Positions 43,259-53,089 are shown, counted from the stretch's first letter. The stretch is DNA of 64,000 nucleotides from Nocardioides sp. QY071 (GCF_029961765.1 NZ_CP124681.1:3348001-3412000), one strand, 5' to 3'. The notes: a model not told the origin generated them from the sequence alone. Numbers and translations: made by a program.

Positions 43259-45163
43259 TCAGTCGCGCTGGACGCGGAGCAGGAACTCGTAGTTGGTACG
43301 CGAGTTCCGCAGCCGCTGCAGCAGGGCGGCGTGCGACTCGGCGCGGTCGCCGTCGGCCAGCTCGCGGCGCAGCTTCCAGACGATCTCGAGCTCCTCCTTG
43401 CCGAGCAGGAGCTCCTCGCGCCGGGTTCCCGAGGCGACCACGTCGATCGCCGGGAACAGCCGCTTCTCGGCGAAGTCGCTGCGCAGGCGCAGCTCGAGGT
43501 TCTCGGTGCCGCGCAGCTCCTCGAAGATCACCTCGTCGACGCGGGAGCCGGAGTCGACGACCACGGTGGCGAGGATGGTCAGCGAGCCGCCGTTCTCGAT
43601 GTTGCGGGCCGCGCCGAAGAACCGCTTCGGCGGGAACAGCGCCGAGGAGTCGACGCCGCCGGACAGGATCCGGCCGCTGGCGGGGGCCGCCAGGTTGTAC
43701 GCGCGGCCCAGCCGGGTCAGCCCGTCGAGCAGGATGACGACGTCGTGGCCCAGCTCGACCAGGCGCTTGGCCCGCTCGACGGCCAGCTCGGCGACCGTGG
43801 TGTGGTCGATCGCCGGGCGGTCGAAGGTGCTCGCGATGACCTCGCCCTTGATCGAGCGCTCGAAGTCGGTGACCTCCTCGGGACGCTCGTCGACGAGGAC
43901 GACCATGAGGTGGCACTCGGGGTTGTTGGCCGTGATCGCGTTGGCGATCGACTGCAGCAGCGTGGTCTTGCCGGCCCGGGCGGGCGAGACGATCAGGCCG
44001 CGCTGGCCCTTGCCGACCGGCGCCGCCATGTCGATGAGCCGGCCGGTCAGGTCGTCCTGGCCGGTCTCGAGGCGCAGCCGCTCGGTCGGCGAGACCGGGG
44101 TGAGCTGGGTGTACTCGACCCGGTTCTTCGCCTGCTCGGGGTCGACGCCGTTGACCGACTCGATGCGGACCATCGGGTTGAACTTCTCGCGGCGCTCGCC
44201 GTCGCGCGGCTGGCGGACCTGGCCGGCGATCGCGTCACCACGGCGCAGGCCGTACTTGCGGACCATCGAGAGCGACAGGTAGACGTCGTCGGGGCCGGCG
44301 AGGTAGCCACCGGTGCGCACGAACGCGTAGTTGTCGAGCACGTCGAGGATGCCGGCGGCCGGGACCAGGACGTCGTCCTCGCGCACCTCGGTGTCGGGCT
44401 CGCGACCGGCACGGTTCGTGCGGTCGCGGTCACGACCCCGGCGGCGCCGGTTGCGGCGGCTGCCGCCCTCGCCGTCACCGTCGTCGTCGGCGTCGTCGTG
44501 GTCACCACCGGGGGCGGCGGCCGCGGGACGGGCCTGGTCCTGCTGCTGGTTCTGGCCCTGCTTGTTCTGCTGGGGCTGGCCCTGCTTGTTCTGCTGGCCG
44601 CCCTGCTTCTGTTGGTTCTGGCCGCCCTGCTGGTTCTGCTTCTGCTGGCGCTGGCCCTGCTGCTGCTTCTGCTGCTGGGCCTTGGGCTCCTGCTGCTCGG
44701 CCTTGGGCTGCTCGGCCTTGGGCTGCTCGGCCTTGGGCTGCTCGGCCTTGGGCTGCTCGGCCTTGGGCTGCTCGGCCTTCGGCTGCTCGGCCTTCGGCTG
44801 CTGGCCCTTCGGCTGCTCGGCCTTGGGCTCCGTCCGCGGCTCGGTCTTCTCCGCCCGCGGCGCCTCCGCCTTCGGGGCGTCGGTCCTGGGCGCCTCGGCC
44901 TTGGGCGCCTCGGCCTTCGGCGCCTCCGACTTGGGGGCCGACTCGGGCTTCTCGGCCGGCGCGCTGCGCTGCGTGGCCGCTCCGGCCTGGGTGGCCTTGA
45001 TCGCCTCGACGAGGGCGGCCTTCTTCATCGAGCCGGCGCCGCGGATGCCCATGCCGCTCGCCATCGCCTTGAGGTCGGCGAGGAGCATGGCGTTGAGCCC
45101 ACCCGTGCGCTTCTTCGGGGCCGCGGTGGCGGCAGGCGCGGTGGAGTCGGGAGTTTCGGTCAC
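43259..45163 (-). CDS. rho: Transcription termination factor Rho with long low-complexity insert
   Basis: 634 residues from the GTG at 45163 (GGAAGGA upstream). The N-terminal Rho-N helical domain (LNAMLLADLKAMASGMGIRGAG) is followed by ~190 residues of disordered sequence. This has repeats of PKAEQ, then a Gln/Lys/Asn/Gly-rich stretch, then an acidic-to-basic RRNRRRRGRDRDRTNRAG patch. The canonical RNA-binding (YVFVR-like FVRTGGYLAGPDDVYL) and motor parts follow: P-loop SPARAGKTTLLQ, Walker B VVLVDERPEEVTD, and the R-loop SGVDSSALFPPKRFFGAARN. It is an RNA-dependent helicase ending transcription. The insert is much longer than in E. coli Rho and typical of Actinobacteria. Confidence 0.97.
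   Translation of the reverse strand: MTETPDSTAPAATAAPKKRTGGLNAMLLADLKAMASGMGIRGAGSMKKAALVEAIKATQAGAATQRSAPAEKPESAPKSEAPKAEAPKAEAPRTDAPKAEAPRAEKTEPRTEPKAEQPKGQQPKAEQPKAEQPKAEQPKAEQPKAEQPKAEQPKAEQQEPKAQQQKQQQGQRQQKQNQQGGQNQQKQGGQQNKQGQPQQNKQGQNQQQDQARPAAAAPGGDHDDADDDGDGEGGSRRNRRRRGRDRDRTNRAGREPDTEVREDDVLVPAAGILDVLDNYAFVRTGGYLAGPDDVYLSLSMVRKYGLRRGDAIAGQVRQPRDGERREKFNPMVRIESVNGVDPEQAKNRVEYTQLTPVSPTERLRLETGQDDLTGRLIDMAAPVGKGQRGLIVSPARAGKTTLLQSIANAITANNPECHLMVVLVDERPEEVTDFERSIKGEVIASTFDRPAIDHTTVAELAVERAKRLVELGHDVVILLDGLTRLGRAYNLAAPASGRILSGGVDSSALFPPKRFFGAARNIENGGSLTILATVVVDSGSRVDEVIFEELRGTENLELRLRSDFAEKRLFPAIDVVASGTRREELLLGKEELEIVWKLRRELADGDRAESHAALLQRLRNSRTNYEFLLRVQRD
44694..44827 (-). repeat. 15-bp tandem repeats in rho (PKAEQ repeats)
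   Basis: About eight near-identical 15-bp units encode consecutive PKAEQ pentapeptides, with one PKGQQ variant. The repeat probably varies in number by slippage. Confidence 0.85.
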
Positions 45164-45173
45164 GTGAGTCCTT

Positions 45174-45190
45174 CCCACGTATCTCGTGGG
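45174..45190 (-). promoter_or_regulatory. Hairpin directly upstream of the rho Shine-Dalgarno
   Basis: A CCCACG/CGTGGG stem with a 5-base loop ends at the GGAAGGA that precedes the GTG start. It lies in a ~180-bp gap between thrB and rho that also has a TACATT -10-like hexamer (45322-45327). It could modulate rho translation or transcription. Confidence 0.4.
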
Positions 45191-45345
45191 TTCCGCGATC
45201 CAACGACGGCGGAACACGCACTGGTCTGGTTCTACGAAGGAACGTCCGGCCGTTGGCCAGTCGATCCTGGAAGAGGGGCGGATCGAGCCCGCCGGGGCGC
45301 CGAGAACTGCGGCGCTGCGTCAATGTACCACCACGGTGGCGGGGA

Positions 45346-46269
45346 TCACCGGGCTCCGGGCTCGTCCGGCGCGGCGCCGGTGCCGGCCACGGCCAGCGCG
45401 TGCCCGCCCCACCCCTGCGGGCACCGGGCGAGGAGCTCCTCGGTGGCAATCGAGCCGGGACCGTCGGTGAAGGCCAGCACGGTCGGGCCGGCCCCGGAGA
45501 TGACGGCCGGGATGCCGTCGGCACGCAGCGCCTCGACGAGAGCGAGGCTCTCGGGCATCGCGGGGCGTCGGTACTCCTGGTGCAGCCGGTCCTCGGTCGC
45601 CCGCAGCAGCTCCTCGGGGTGTCCCGACAGGGCGGCGACGAGGAGGGCGGCACGACCGGCGTTGGCCGCCGCGTCGGCATGGGGTACGGCGGCCGGCAGC
45701 AGCCCACGCGCGGCCTCGGTCTCGACCGGGGTGGTCGGCACGAACACGACCGCGCCCACCCGAGGGTCGACGCTGCCGGGGACAGCCCAGAAGGAGCCGT
45801 CGGCGTCCTGGCCGGAGATCACGAAGCCGCCCAGCAACGCCGGGGCGACGTTGTCCGGGTGGCCCTCGAGCCGGGCGGCGAGGTCGAGCAGCGCGGCGTC
45901 GTCGAGCAGCAGCCGTCCGCCGGCGACCAGCTCGCGGGCCAGCCACACGCCGGCGACGATCGCGGCCGACGACGAGCCGAGCCCGCGGGCGTGCGGGATG
46001 ACGTTGGTGCAGGACAGCCGCAGACCGGTGGGCTGCGTGCCGAGGCGGTCGAAGGTCGCGCGCATCGCCCGGACCACGAGGTGCCTCTCGTCGAGCGGGA
46101 CCTGGCCCTCGCCATACCCCCTCACCTCGACGACGAGCCCGCCGGGCAGCACCTCGGCCTCGAGACGGTCGTGCAGGTCGAGGGCGAGGCCGAGGGTGTC
46201 GAAGCCGGGGCCGAGGTTGGCCGACGTCGCGGGCACCCGGACCCGGACCGGGCCCTCCACGAAGGTCAT
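45346..46269 (-). CDS. thrB: Homoserine kinase
   Basis: 307 residues of the GHMP kinase family. N-terminal VRVPATSANLGPGFDTLGLAL, ATP loop PHARGLGSSSAAIVAG, and the C-terminal SGAGPTVLAF motif. It phosphorylates homoserine for threonine synthesis. The ATG at 46269 is 5 bp after the thrC stop. The same frame stays open far upstream through thrC, but that is a high-GC artefact. Confidence 0.96.
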   Translation of the reverse strand: MTFVEGPVRVRVPATSANLGPGFDTLGLALDLHDRLEAEVLPGGLVVEVRGYGEGQVPLDERHLVVRAMRATFDRLGTQPTGLRLSCTNVIPHARGLGSSSAAIVAGVWLARELVAGGRLLLDDAALLDLAARLEGHPDNVAPALLGGFVISGQDADGSFWAVPGSVDPRVGAVVFVPTTPVETEAARGLLPAAVPHADAAANAGRAALLVAALSGHPEELLRATEDRLHQEYRRPAMPESLALVEALRADGIPAVISGAGPTVLAFTDGPGSIATEELLARCPQGWGGHALAVAGTGAAPDEPGAR

Positions 46270-46274
46270 CGGTG

Positions 46275-47363
46275 TCAGAGGCCCGCGGCCGCTGCGGCGG
46301 CGTCGACGTCCGCGTCGACCACGACGTCGGGCAGCACCAGGCCGTCGAGGGCGGTGGCGATGTCCTTGAGGCCGTGGCCGGTGACGGTGATCGCGACGGT
46401 GGTTCCGGTGTAGGACTCCCCCGCCTCGAGCTCGGCGAGCAGGCCGGCGATGCCGGCGGCCGAGGCGGGCTCGACGAAGACGCCGTCGTTGGCGGCGAGC
46501 GCCTTCTGCGCGGCGAGGATCTGCCCGTCGGAGACGGCGGCGAACCGGCCGCCGGACTCGTCGCGGGCCGCCTCGGCGAGCTTCCAGGACGCGGGGTTGC
46601 CGATCCGGATCGCGGTCGCGCGGGTCTCGGGGTCGGGGAACGGCTCGCCGGTCACCAGCGGGGCCGCGCCCTCGGCCTGGAAGCCACGCATGACGGGCTT
46701 CTTGGTGGCACGGCCGAGGCCGGCGTACTGCGTGTAGCCGAGCCAGTACGCCGAGATGTTGCCGGCGTTGCCGACCGGCAGCAGGTGGTAGTCGGGGGCG
46801 TCGCCGAGGAAGTCGACGATCTCGAACGCCGCCGTCTTCTGGCCCTCGAGGCGGGCCGGGTTGACCGAGTTGACCAGGGCGACGGGGTACTTCCACGCCA
46901 TCTCGCGGGCCATCCGCAGGCAGTCGTCGAAGTTGCCGCGCACCTGGATGACCTGCGATCCGTGGAGCACGGCCTGCGCCATCTTGCCGGCGGCGATCTT
47001 GCCCTCGGGCACCAGCACGATCGGCGTGACACGGGCCTTGGCGGCGTACGCGGCCATCGACGCGGACGTGTTGCCGGTCGACGCGCACACGACGGCCTTG
47101 GCGCCCTCGTGGACGGCGACCGACAGGGCCGTGGTCATGCCGCGGTCCTTGAACGAGCCGGTCGGGTTGTTGCCCTCGACCTTGAGCCAGACCTGGGCAC
47201 CGGTCAGGCCGGAGAGCCACTCGGAGTGGACCAGCGGGGTGCCGCCCTCACGCAGCGTCACCGCCGGGGTGTCCTGGGGGATGTCGAGAAGCTCGCGGTA
47301 CTCCTCGATGACGCCGCGCCACTGCCCGCTTGCCCGGTCGGTAGGCCTCGTGCTCATGCTCAC
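46275..47363 (-). CDS. thrC: Threonine synthase
   Basis: 362 residues of the fold-type II PLP family. The PLP lysine K72 is in [14 protein letters not shown]; further motifs are [18 protein letters not shown] and [14 protein letters not shown]. It converts O-phosphohomoserine to threonine. The GTG start overlaps the hom stop (GTGA at 47360-47363), so it is translationally coupled. An ATG two codons later is the alternative. Confidence 0.96.
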   Translation of the reverse strand: MSMSTRPTDRASGQWRGVIEEYRELLDIPQDTPAVTLREGGTPLVHSEWLSGLTGAQVWLKVEGNNPTGSFKDRGMTTALSVAVHEGAKAVVCASTGNTSASMAAYAAKARVTPIVLVPEGKIAAGKMAQAVLHGSQVIQVRGNFDDCLRMAREMAWKYPVALVNSVNPARLEGQKTAAFEIVDFLGDAPDYHLLPVGNAGNISAYWLGYTQYAGLGRATKKPVMRGFQAEGAAPLVTGEPFPDPETRATAIRIGNPASWKLAEAARDESGGRFAAVSDGQILAAQKALAANDGVFVEPASAAGIAGLLAELEAGESYTGTTVAITVTGHGLKDIATALDGLVLPDVVVDADVDAAAAAAGL

Positions 47364-48664
47364 TCTTCGGTTCCCTCGACGCGCATCACCGAGGTGACCT
47401 CGCGCACGATGTCCATGTCACGCAGGTGGTCGACGGTCGCGGCGAGCGCCGCGTCCGTGGCCTCGTGCGAGACGACGACGAGCTGGGCGTCGTCGCCCCG
47501 CCCCTCCTGACGAACGGTCTGGATCGACACCCCGTGCTCGGCGAACGCCAGGGCGACCGCCGCCAGCACGCCCGCCTTGTCGTCGACGTCGATGGCGACG
47601 TGGTAGCGCGTGCGGGTCTCCCCCATCGGCAGCACCGCCCGGTCGGCGTACGCCGACTCACCGACGCCGCGAGTGCCCTGGCGGTGGTTGCGCGCGACCG
47701 TGACGAGGTCGCCGAGGACGGCGCTCGCGGTCGGGGAGCCACCGGCGCCGGGGCCGTAGAACATCAGCTGGCCGGCGGCCTCGGACTCGACGAAGACCGC
47801 GTTGTAGGCCTCGCGGACACTGGCCAGCGGGTGCGACCTCGGGATCATCGCCGGGTGCACGCGGACGCTGACCGCCTCCTCGCCGTTCTCGTCGGCGAGC
47901 AGCTCGGCGATCGCGAGCAGCTTGACGACGCTGTCCATGTCGCGCGCCGAGCGGACGTCGCCGGCGCTGACGTCGGTGATGCCCTCGCGGTGCACGTCGT
48001 TGGCGGTGACCCGCGAGTGGAACGCCAGGCTCGCGAGGATCGCGGCCTTCGCCGCGGCGTCGAAGCCCTCGACGTCGGCGGTCGGGTCCGCCTCGGCGTA
48101 CCCGAGAGCCTGGGCCTCCTCCAGCGCGTCGCCGAAGCCCGCACCCGAGGTGTCCATCTTGTCGAGGATGAAGTTGGTGGTGCCGTTGACGATGCCGAGC
48201 ACCCTGGTCACCTTGTCGCCGGCGAGCGACTCGCGCAGCGGCCGCAGGATCGGGATGGCACCGGCGACGGCGGCCTCGTAGTAGAGGTCGCGCCCGGCCT
48301 TCTCGGCGGCCTCGAAGAGCGTCGCCCCGTCCTCGGCCAACAGCGCCTTGTTGGCGGTGACGACCGACGCGCCGTGCTCGAGCGCCGACAGGATCAGGGA
48401 CCGCGCCGGCTCGATGCCGCCGATCACCTCGACCACCACGTCGACGTCGTCGCGGGCGACCAGCGCCGCGGCGTCCGTCGTGAGCAGCCCGGCCGGCACC
48501 TCGACCTCGCGCGGGCTGTCGAGGCGACGTACGGCGACGCCGACCAGCTCCACGGGGGCCCCGACCCGGGCCGCAAGGTCGTCGGCCTGCTCGCCGAGGA
48601 GCCGCACCACCTGCGACCCCACGGAACCGCAGCCGAGCACGGCAACCTTGAGAGGACTGTTCAC
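47360..48664 (-). CDS. hom: Homoserine dehydrogenase
   Basis: 434 residues. NAD(P)-binding [17 protein letters not shown], catalytic-domain signs [28 protein letters not shown] and [11 protein letters not shown], and a C-terminal ACT domain ([31 protein letters not shown]) for threonine feedback. GTG start at 48664. A -10-like TACGAT at 48671-48676 suggests a leaderless transcript. Heads the hom-thrC-thrB operon. The usual upstream neighbour lysA is displaced by the 4.9-kb SoxR module. Confidence 0.97.
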   Translation of the reverse strand: MNSPLKVAVLGCGSVGSQVVRLLGEQADDLAARVGAPVELVGVAVRRLDSPREVEVPAGLLTTDAAALVARDDVDVVVEVIGGIEPARSLILSALEHGASVVTANKALLAEDGATLFEAAEKAGRDLYYEAAVAGAIPILRPLRESLAGDKVTRVLGIVNGTTNFILDKMDTSGAGFGDALEEAQALGYAEADPTADVEGFDAAAKAAILASLAFHSRVTANDVHREGITDVSAGDVRSARDMDSVVKLLAIAELLADENGEEAVSVRVHPAMIPRSHPLASVREAYNAVFVESEAAGQLMFYGPGAGGSPTASAVLGDLVTVARNHRQGTRGVGESAYADRAVLPMGETRTRYHVAIDVDDKAGVLAAVALAFAEHGVSIQTVRQEGRGDDAQLVVVSHEATDAALAATVDHLRDMDIVREVTSVMRVEGTEE

Positions 48665-48767
48665 CCGCTGATCGTATCGGCGACAGTCGACCCTCCCGTC
48701 AGGGACGGCAGAACGCGGACACCTTGCGGTGCTCCGGCCCGGGTCGGGACTCCGGTCGGGACTCGGT

Positions 48768-49709
48768 TCAGGGCACCGTGACGACGACCTTGCCCATCAC
48801 CCGCCCGGTCTCCAGCCGCTCCTGTGCGGCGACGACCTGGTCGAGCGGGAAGGCTCCGTCGACGAGGACGGTGAGCCGGTCGGCGTCGGCCAGGGCGGCG
48901 ACCTCGGCGAGGGCGGCTCCGTCGGCCGTGACCATGATCCGCTCGAGCCCCGTCGCCCCGGCCGCACGCAGTGCCTCGACCGCGCCGTCGGGGAACGCCG
49001 TGATCGTCACGACCGCGGTGCCCTGCCGGACCGCGCCCAGCGGCGGGACGCCGTCACTCACCGTCGAGAGGACGACGTCGACGGGTTCGACGGCGGCAAG
49101 CGCCTCGGCATCGCGGTAGTCGACCAGCTCGTCGGCGCCGAGGCCGGCCAGGACCGCGTGCTTGGCGGGGCTGGCCGTGGCGATCACGTGGGCCCCGCGG
49201 GCCTTCGCGACCTGGATGGCGAGGTGGCCCACGCCGCCGGCGCCTCCGAGGACCAGCACCCGCCGGCCGGTCGCGTCGCCGACGAGACCGGCCGCCTCGA
49301 AGGCGTGCCACGCGGTGAGGACGGCCAGCGGAGCAGCGCCCTGCTGCTCGACCTTCCAGGACGTGGGTGCCTTCGCGAGGTCCGCCGCGGGTACGACGGC
49401 CAGCTCGGCGAGCGTGTGTGCCGCGTGCGGGAAGCGGGCCAGGCCGAACACGGCGTCGCCGACCTCCAACGACGTCACTGCAGCACCGACGGCCGCCACC
49501 TCACCGGCGACGTCCCAGCCGGGGAGCGGCGAGTACTCGATCGGCCCGAAGTCGCTGCCCGCCGCGCGGATCTTGACGTCGACCGGGTTCAGCCCGACGG
49601 CCCCGACCCGGACGAGCACCTCGTCGTCCGCGGGGACCGGATCGGCGACCTCCACCAGCTCGATGACGTCGGCTGCGGCGCCGGCCGCGGTGTAGCGCAC
49701 TGCGCGCAT
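48768..49709 (-). CDS. Zinc-binding-type alcohol dehydrogenase / quinone oxidoreductase (MDR family)
   Basis: 313 residues of the medium-chain dehydrogenase/reductase superfamily. It has GroES-like N-terminus EVLVRVGAVGLNPVDVKIRAA and PGWDVAGEVAAVG, and the NADPH motif VLVLGGAGGVGHLAIQVAKA. Catalytic-zinc Cys/His ligands are not evident, so a zinc-free quinone oxidoreductase is more likely than a true alcohol dehydrogenase. ATG at 49709 with GAAGGAG in front. It is divergent from the GlxA-type regulator that probably controls it. Confidence 0.88.
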   Translation of the reverse strand: MRAVRYTAAGAAADVIELVEVADPVPADDEVLVRVGAVGLNPVDVKIRAAGSDFGPIEYSPLPGWDVAGEVAAVGAAVTSLEVGDAVFGLARFPHAAHTLAELAVVPAADLAKAPTSWKVEQQGAAPLAVLTAWHAFEAAGLVGDATGRRVLVLGGAGGVGHLAIQVAKARGAHVIATASPAKHAVLAGLGADELVDYRDAEALAAVEPVDVVLSTVSDGVPPLGAVRQGTAVVTITAFPDGAVEALRAAGATGLERIMVTADGAALAEVAALADADRLTVLVDGAFPLDQVVAAQERLETGRVMGKVVVTVP

Positions 49710-49777
49710 GACTGCTCCTTCTCGTTCGTGTGTCCTGCGGAGCCTCCAGCCTCCCGGCCGCCGCCCGCGCTCACCAG

Positions 49778-49812
49778 TGGCCAGATAGACGACATGTGTC
49801 ATGATCTGGCCA
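49778..49812. promoter_or_regulatory. Nested inverted repeat in the divergent regulator/oxidoreductase region
   Basis: Outer arms TGGCCAGAT (49778-49786) and ATCTGGCCA (49804-49812) enclose GACA-TG-TGTC (49791-49800). The element reaches the regulator's start codon, so bound protein would block its own expression. It is a candidate autoregulatory operator. Confidence 0.5.
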
Positions 49813-50762
49813 TGACCTCGACACGTCCGCACCGCATCGGCGTCGTCGCCCTTCCGGGCGTCTACGCCTACGAGCTCGGCATCGCCTCGCGGTTCTTCGG
49901 CGCCGCCGAGGTCGACGGCCGGCCCGCCTACGAGGTCGTCACGTGCAGCCTGGACGGTCGGCCGGTGGCGACGTCCGCCGACTTCTCGGTCGCGGTGGGC
50001 GCGGACCGCTCGGTTCTGGACGAGGTCGACACGATCGTCGTACCCCCGTGGGACACGGCCCTCGACGGCACCGACCCGATCGGCCTCACCGACCATGCCG
50101 CGCGGCGCGTCGTGTCGTACTGCACCGGCGCCTTCACGGTCGCCGCGTCCGGCCTGCTGGACGGCCGGGCCGCGACGACCCACTGGCGCAAGGCCGAGCA
50201 GTTCCGCATCGCCTTCCCGCAGGTCGACTTCCGGCCGGACGCTCTCTTCGTCGACGAGGGCGACGTCCTGACCGCGGCCGGCGCGTCGGCCGCGATCGAC
50301 CTGACATTGCACATCATCGCCAAGGACCTCGGCGCCGCCGTGGCCGGCGACGTGTCGCGGGCGACCCTCGCTCCCCCGCACCGCGGCGGGGGGCAGTCAC
50401 AGTTCGTGGCCCGTCCGGTCGTGGCAGGGGGCCCGGGCACCACCGCCGACGTCCGCGCCTGGCTGCTGGACCGCGTCGACCGTCCGGTCAGCCTCGACGA
50501 GGTCGCCGCGGCGTTCGGGCTGAGCGTGCGGACGCTGACGAGGAAGTTCCGTGACGAGACCGGCCTCACCCTGGGCAACTGGCTGGTCCAGGCCCGGGTC
50601 GAGCGCGCCAAGGAGCTGCTGGAGACCAGCGACGCCGTCGTGGACGTGGTGGCGGAGCGGGCCGGCTTCGCCACCGCCGCGGCGTTGCGCAAGCACTTCC
50701 GCGACCGGGTCGGCCTCTCGCCGCAGCAGTACCGCGCCCGCTTCTCGCTGCGCGCGTCCTAG
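49812..50762 (+). CDS. GlxA-family (DJ-1/PfpI + AraC) transcriptional regulator
   Basis: 316 residues. The N-terminal DJ-1/PfpI-like domain (RIGVVALPGVYAYELGIASRFF, VVSYCTGAFTVAASGLLDGR with the Cys of the nucleophile-elbow position, TTHWRKAEQF) is followed by a C-terminal AraC helix-turn-helix pair (SLDEVAAAFGLSVRTLTRKF, VDVVAERAGFATAAALRKHF). It probably activates the divergent oxidoreductase in response to a metabolite. ATG at 49812; an upstream in-frame ATG (49794) lies inside the operator. Its TAG stop shares bases with the TAG of the convergent MFS gene (CTAG at 50759-50762). Confidence 0.92.
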   Translation: MTSTRPHRIGVVALPGVYAYELGIASRFFGAAEVDGRPAYEVVTCSLDGRPVATSADFSVAVGADRSVLDEVDTIVVPPWDTALDGTDPIGLTDHAARRVVSYCTGAFTVAASGLLDGRAATTHWRKAEQFRIAFPQVDFRPDALFVDEGDVLTAAGASAAIDLTLHIIAKDLGAAVAGDVSRATLAPPHRGGGQSQFVARPVVAGGPGTTADVRAWLLDRVDRPVSLDEVAAAFGLSVRTLTRKFRDETGLTLGNWLVQARVERAKELLETSDAVVDVVAERAGFATAAALRKHFRDRVGLSPQQYRARFSLRAS

Positions 50763-52096
50763 CTGAGCCGGGTCGCCGGGACCAGCGCGAGCGCCCCGGT
50801 GACAGCGGCGGCGAGCACCAGCCCGGTGGCCGCGGCGACCGGTGCCGTCACCGCGAACCCGGCGAAGACCACGCCACCGAGGGCGAGCCCGGCGCTGTTG
50901 GCGAGGTAGTCGTTGAGCTGCAGCGCCGAGGAGGTACGGCCCTCCTCGCCTGCCCGCGCGGTGGCGAGGGCGAGCACGGAGAGCGTCGAGAAGGCCATGC
51001 CGATGCCGAGGCCGGCGGCGGCCCACCCGAGGACGGGTACGACGAGCGGCACCCCGGGCACGGCGACCAGCGCGAACACCCCGATCCCGCCGCCGAGCAG
51101 CACCGCGCCGAGGCGGACCCGGGTGGGCTGGTCGGCGAGCAGCCGCCAGCGGGCGGCGAGGACGGCACCGGCCGACCAGGTGACGGCACCGGTGGTGAGC
51201 ACCCAGCCGGCCTGGGCCAGGGAGAGCTCGCGCTGCAGGGTGAGCAACAGCGGGACGTAGACCTCGGCTGCGGCGAAGGCGGTGCCGATCGCGGCGCGCG
51301 AGCCCAGGACGGCCGGCAGTCCGGGGCCCATCCGCCAGGTGCCGGGCGGCAGCAGCCGGCGTGCGCCGGCGGCGATGGCGGCCAGGCCGGCGACCACGAG
51401 GACGGGCCAGGCCGGGAGGGTGCGCTGGCCGGCCAGGCTGACGAGCAGCACCCCACCGGCGGCGAGCAGCGCCACGGGGAGCCGGCCGGGCTCGGAGCGG
51501 TCGACGCCGGGTCGTGACGGCGCGTCGGCGACCAGCAGCCAGGCAGCGACCGCGACGACCGGGACGCCGAGGAACACCCAGCGCCAGCCGAAGGCCGCGG
51601 CCACCTGCGCCGCGAGCACCGGCCCGACCAGCGCGGGGAGCACCCAGGCCGTGGTCAGGACGGCGAACACGCGCGGTCGCAGGCCCTCCGGGTAGGCCTG
51701 CGCGATGACCACGTAGAGCGCGACGCCGAGCACGCCGCCGCCGTACCCGTGGACGAGGCGGCCCAGCAGGAACACCGGCATCGAGGGCGCGAGACCGGCG
51801 ATCACGACGCCGGCACAGAAGATGAGGAGTCCCCGGCGCAGCGCCGGACCGGGGCCGCGGCGGTCGACCTCCGCGCCGGCAGCCGCGAGGGCGACGACGG
51901 ACGCGGCGAGGGGGGCCGCGAAGGCGACGGCGTACCAGCGCAGGCCGTCGAGGTCGTCGGCCACGTCGGGCATCACCGTGGCGACGGCGAGCGCCTCGAA
52001 GGCGAAGAGGAAGGCCAACGAGAAGACGCCGACCGTGGTCCGGCCGTGCCTGCCTCGCCACGGCGAGGTCGCCGTGGGCTCGACGAGCGCGGTCAC
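50759..52096 (-). CDS. MFS transporter (probable drug/small-molecule exporter)
   Basis: About 445 residues, 12-14 membrane helices: [21 protein letters not shown], motif A-like [35 protein letters not shown], and [18 protein letters not shown], ending [11 protein letters not shown]. The substrate is unknown. The GTG start overlaps the stop of the quinone oxidoreductase gene (GTGA at 52093-52096), so the two are coupled and share the SoxR-controlled promoter. It probably exports a redox-cycling compound. Confidence 0.88.
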   Translation of the reverse strand: MTALVEPTATSPWRGRHGRTTVGVFSLAFLFAFEALAVATVMPDVADDLDGLRWYAVAFAAPLAASVVALAAAGAEVDRRGPGPALRRGLLIFCAGVVIAGLAPSMPVFLLGRLVHGYGGGVLGVALYVVIAQAYPEGLRPRVFAVLTTAWVLPALVGPVLAAQVAAAFGWRWVFLGVPVVAVAAWLLVADAPSRPGVDRSEPGRLPVALLAAGGVLLVSLAGQRTLPAWPVLVVAGLAAIAAGARRLLPPGTWRMGPGLPAVLGSRAAIGTAFAAAEVYVPLLLTLQRELSLAQAGWVLTTGAVTWSAGAVLAARWRLLADQPTRVRLGAVLLGGGIGVFALVAVPGVPLVVPVLGWAAAGLGIGMAFSTLSVLALATARAGEEGRTSSALQLNDYLANSAGLALGGVVFAGFAVTAPVAAATGLVLAAAVTGALALVPATRLS

Positions 52097-53052
52097 CGCG
52101 GCGACCGCTCGACCACGAGGACGACCTTGCCCGCGGTCGCGCCCGCCTCGAGCGCGCGGTGGGCGCCGGCCGCGTCGGCGAGCGGGAAGGCGGAACCGAC
52201 GTAAGGCACCCGGGAGCCGTCGGCGGCCGCGTCGAGGGCCAGTCGCTCGAACTCGGCCAGTCGGCTCATGATCGGCGGGCCGAGGACGTCGACGACGGAC
52301 CGGGCCGGGTCGTCGTACGCGTTCTGGATGCCGGAGGCCCAGCCGTAGCGGACCAGTCGGCCACCAGGAGCGAGCCGGTCGTAGAGCGCCTGCCCGACCA
52401 CACCACCCACGCCGTCGAGGACCAGGGTGAGCGGGCCCGGGACGCTGTCGGCCCAGCCAGGGGTACGCCGGTCCAGGGCCGGGTCGGCGCCGTGCCTGGC
52501 GGCGACGGCGACCTTGTCGGGCCCGCCGGCGACGCCGATCGCGGTCGCACCGAGGTTGCGCGCGCCCTGCAGCAGCAGGGTGCCGAGGCCGCCGGCCGCG
52601 GACGTGACGGCGACGACGTCGTCGGCGGCGAGGCGGGAGAGCTCGAGGATCGCGGCGGCCGTGCGGCCGGTCCCGATGGCGGCGACCGCGGTGGCGGCGT
52701 CGAGGTGGTCCGGCAGGGCGTGGGCCCGGGCCGCGTCGACGACCGCCTGGTCGGCGTACCCGCCACCGGCGAAGCCCAGGTGCGCCACCACGCGACGGCC
52801 CAGCCAGGCGGGATCGACGCCCTCGCCGACCCGGTCGACGGTTCCGGCGACCTCGCGTCCCGGGACCACCGGCAGGTCCGGCACCTGGCTCGGGCCGAAG
52901 GACTCGCCGGCCCGGATCGAGGTGTCGAGCAGGTGGACGCCGGCGACCTCGACCGCGATCCGGAGCTGGCCGGGGGCGGGGTCGAGGTCGGGCAGCTGCT
53001 CGAGACGGAGGAGGTCGGCGGGCCCGAAGGCGTGGTGTCGGATCGCGTGCAT
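52093..53052 (-). CDS. Quinone oxidoreductase-like protein (MDR family), SoxR target
   Basis: 319 residues. GroES-like N-terminus [20 protein letters not shown] and [17 protein letters not shown], then the NADPH motif [20 protein letters not shown]. No structural zinc cysteines, as in zeta-crystallin/QorA-type quinone reductases. It probably reduces quinones in two-electron steps to prevent redox cycling. ATG at 53052, right behind a promoter with a 19-bp spacer containing a SoxR box. It is divergent from soxR and coupled to the MFS gene. Confidence 0.9.
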   Translation of the reverse strand: MHAIRHHAFGPADLLRLEQLPDLDPAPGQLRIAVEVAGVHLLDTSIRAGESFGPSQVPDLPVVPGREVAGTVDRVGEGVDPAWLGRRVVAHLGFAGGGYADQAVVDAARAHALPDHLDAATAVAAIGTGRTAAAILELSRLAADDVVAVTSAAGGLGTLLLQGARNLGATAIGVAGGPDKVAVAARHGADPALDRRTPGWADSVPGPLTLVLDGVGGVVGQALYDRLAPGGRLVRYGWASGIQNAYDDPARSVVDVLGPPIMSRLAEFERLALDAAADGSRVPYVGSAFPLADAAGAHRALEAGATAGKVVLVVERSPR

Positions 53053-53058
53053 GACGGC

Positions 53059-53089
53059 ATTCGACAACCTGAACTAAGGTTGAGGTCAA
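53059..53089 (-). promoter_or_regulatory. SoxR box and MerR-type promoter
   Basis: The SoxR-like dyad CCTGAA-CTAAGG-TTGAGG (53068-53085) matches the CCTCAA-N6-TTGAGG layout with one arm mismatch. On the minus strand it lies between -35 TTGACC (53084-53089) and -10 TCGAAT (53059-53064), which are 19 bp apart. That long spacer is characteristic of MerR-family activated promoters. The -35 box overlaps the soxR start codon. Confidence 0.7.

Noticed and set aside
45346..47220. Extension of the thrB frame upstream through thrC
   Set aside because: The upstream part is Arg-rich out-of-frame reading of thrC. Homoserine kinase has a canonical N-terminus at the ATG at 46269.
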